Source of the DNA: a bacterium
GTDB lineage: Bacteria > Verrucomicrobiota > Verrucomicrobiia > Limisphaerales > UBA11358
NCBI GenBank assembly: GCA_021781185.1
Contig: JAJXXI010000237.1
Span: forward strand, 1 to 7,026
DNA length: 7,026 bases
Reading direction: 5' to 3'
Made by a program: the position numbers and the translations under genes. Of the stretch, positions 5,913 through 7,026 are shown piece after piece. Below the pieces are notes generated by a model. It ran no database searches. It was not told the origin of the DNA and saw only the letters and a program-made list of their open reading frames with translations. Position 1 is the first letter of the stretch. Each line of letters opens with the position of its first letter.

Positions 5913-6956
5913 TTATTCCGCCCGACGCGCCCAGCGCAGTTTGGCCGAGGCGGAACGCGGGTTGGCACGCAGCTCTTCCGGGGTTGGCCGGAGGACTTCC
6001 CCGGCAATTTCCGCGAAGAAGCCATCGCGATAACCGGAGGCCAAAGCCCTTTTCACGCGGCGATCCTCTCCGGAATGAAATGTCAAAATCGTTACGCGCC
6101 CGCCGGGCTTCAGGCACGACGGCAAGTTGCGCAGAAACATGTCGAGCGCGGAAAACTCGTCGTTCACGGCGATGCGCAACGCCTGGAACACGCGGCGCAC
6201 GGCTTGGTCGGATTCGCCTTTGCCCAAACGCGGCTGCGCAGCGCGGATGGCGGCGGCCAGCTCCAGCGTCGTGGCAAACTGTTTTCCCGCGAGCGCCGGG
6301 GCAAGCGTGGCGGCGTTGGGTTCATCGGCGAAATCAACCAGTATTTCCGCAAGCGCCGCCGGCCTGGTCTTTTGCAGCAAGGCGGACGCCGGCTGGCTGC
6401 GCTGCGGATTCATCCGCATGTCCAGCGGGCCGTCCAGCTTCACGGAAAAGCCGCGCGATGGATCGTCAATCTGCATCGAGGAAACGCCGAGATCGGCGAG
6501 GATCAAATCCGCGCCGGAGATATTTTGCGCGGCGAGAATCTGCGGCAAGCCGGCAAAGTTGCTCCGGTGCGCGGTGAAAACATCCGGCCCAAAACCCAGT
6601 TCGCGCAGCCGCGCCTCGGTTTTCGGCAGTTCCACCGGGTCTTGATCAAGGCCGAGCAGTTTTCCGCCGGGCAAAATCCGTGCGAGAATTTCCTGCGCAT
6701 GACCACCGTAGCCCAGCGTGCAGTCCACCGCCAGTTCGCCCGGCTTGGGCGCGAGGATTTGCAGGATTTCCGCAACCATGATGGGCCGGTGCGTGCCGGC
6801 GGGTGTCTTGCCGGACTCGATGACCTTGGCGATGGTGGCCGCATCCTGCCCGTGCTCCTTGTATTTGTCCTCGAAACGGCGCGGGTTTTTGCCGCTGTAA
6901 CGCTTGCGGCGTTTATGGGGCACCGGGGCTGGCACTGGTAAATTTTCTTCGGACAT
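5913..6956 (-). CDS. rsmH: 16S rRNA (cytosine(1402)-N4)-methyltransferase RsmH (MraW)
   Basis: A 347-residue SAM-dependent enzyme that methylates N4 of C1402 in 16S rRNA, in the decoding centre. Motifs in order: HRPIMVAEIL (56-65), the SAM-binding DCTLGYGGH (78-86), GLDQDP (102-107), the family hallmark running from DLGVSSMQIDDPSRGFS (155-171) to LDMRMNP (178-184), VFQALRIAVNDE (256-267), FHSGEDRRVK (293-302) and the C-terminal NPRSASAKLR (332-341). About 50 residues precede the conserved core, including a basic patch (HKRRKRYSGKNPRR, 14-27) that could touch RNA; most RsmH proteins start close to the H.PVM motif. FHSGEDR has Gly where Leu is usual. The start ATG 6956 is preferred; GTG 6992 in the same frame would overlap the divergent gene's start. 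No good Shine-Dalgarno site precedes either start. Downstream is a transporter and not ftsL/ftsI, so this copy is not followed by the usual division cluster. Confidence 0.95.
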   Translation of the reverse strand: MSEENLPVPAPVPHKRRKRYSGKNPRRFEDKYKEHGQDAATIAKVIESGKTPAGTHRPIMVAEILQILAPKPGELAVDCTLGYGGHAQEILARILPGGKLLGLDQDPVELPKTEARLRELGFGPDVFTAHRSNFAGLPQILAAQNISGADLILADLGVSSMQIDDPSRGFSVKLDGPLDMRMNPQRSQPASALLQKTRPAALAEILVDFADEPNAATLAPALAGKQFATTLELAAAIRAAQPRLGKGESDQAVRRVFQALRIAVNDEFSALDMFLRNLPSCLKPGGRVTILTFHSGEDRRVKRALASGYRDGFFAEIAGEVLRPTPEELRANPRSASAKLRWARRAE

Positions 6957-6957
6957 G

Positions 6958-6979
6958 CGGGGAATTCTGCAATTCTCCG
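6958..6979. promoter_or_regulatory. imperfect palindrome filling the spacer between divergent gene starts
   Basis: Arms CGGGGAATT (6958-6966) and AATTCTCCG (6971-6979) pair over nine positions with one G/T wobble, around a four-base centre CTGC. The rsmH start (6956, leftward) and the oxidoreductase start (6983, rightward) are only 26 bp apart, so the palindrome covers nearly the whole spacer. It would suit a dimeric regulator acting on one or both genes, or a hairpin in either mRNA leader that hinders ribosome loading. No regulator is encoded in the window. Promoters for both genes would have to overlap the coding starts. Confidence 0.45.
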
Positions 6980-6982
6980 CGC

Positions 6983-7026
6983 GTGAGTTCACGCAAAATC
7001 ATCGTGGCTGGCGGCGGCGCGGCGGG
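6983..7026 (+). CDS. NAD(P)/FAD-dependent oxidoreductase, N-terminal fragment (3' end outside window)
   Basis: From GTG 6983 the frame reads MSSRKIIVAGGGAAG before the window ends. A short basic start, a hydrophobic beta strand (KIIVAG) and GGGAAG give the GxGxxG-type dinucleotide-binding loop at the very N-terminus, as in FAD-dependent oxidoreductases. The GGGAAG form is common in the YhiN/HI0933-like (BaiN) flavoprotein group, so that is my first guess, but only 14 complete codons are visible. No ATG or GTG lies in frame for at least 70 bp upstream, and no clear Shine-Dalgarno site is seen. The gene is divergent from rsmH. Other Rossmann-fold flavoproteins are possible. Confidence 0.6.
   Translation, partial: MSSRKIIVAGGGAA

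Noticed and set aside
5894..6025. 44-residue N-terminal extension of the MFS transporter
   Set aside because: It would overlap the 3' end of rsmH by over 100 bp and is an Arg/Pro-rich stretch without a signal or membrane segment; ATG 5893 gives the normal MFS start.
5772..6941. Open frame of about 389 codons on the plus strand opposite rsmH
   Set aside because: It mirrors rsmH, which carries every family motif on the minus strand; the plus translation has none and overlaps two real genes.

Overview
The window comes from a GC-rich Gram-negative bacterium. I lean towards the Verrucomicrobiota/PVC group. The reasons are an OlsB/OlsA-type acyltransferase pair, an RsmH with a basic N-terminal extension that is not followed by ftsL/ftsI, and several genes without a clear Shine-Dalgarno site. 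This is a judgement from general familiarity with these families; nothing in the window proves the taxon. No phage, CRISPR, transposase or recognisable defence module is present. Most of the window is ordinary chromosomal housekeeping and metabolism, with a few odd details.

Layout. Positions 1-994 (plus strand) hold the 3' end of an OlsB-like GNAT acyltransferase and then a complete PlsC-type (OlsA-like) O-acyltransferase. Together they fit a two-step ornithine-lipid pathway. Positions 995-1213 are non-coding and end in a good sigma70-type promoter for an intact tRNA-Thr(CGT) at 1214-1289. About 190 bp further on, the 3' half of a second, decayed tRNA-Thr(CGT) lies at 1479-1523. Next comes a minus-strand run, in transcription order: tandem-domain adenylate kinase (4310-3141), aldo/keto reductase (about 3091-2171) and flavin reductase (2132-1578). 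The gaps of about 40-50 bp suggest one operon. Positions 4311-4582 contain no convincing gene. They carry nested inverted repeats just past the transporter stop and should hold the adk promoter. A second minus-strand run follows: rsmH (6956-5913) and then an MFS exporter (5893-4583), 19 bp apart. At the right edge, a plus-strand gene starts at 6983 with a dinucleotide-binding motif and runs off the window, divergent from rsmH. The 25-bp spacer between the two starts is almost filled by an imperfect palindrome.

The genes do not form one pathway. The left end concerns membrane lipids, the middle nucleotide balance and redox enzymes, and the right end 16S rRNA methylation and efflux. The most interesting items are the adenylate kinase, whose second domain has lost key catalytic residues, the tRNA-Thr fossil beside its intact copy, and the palindrome between the divergent rsmH and oxidoreductase starts. 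I found no convincing previously undescribed multi-gene system.
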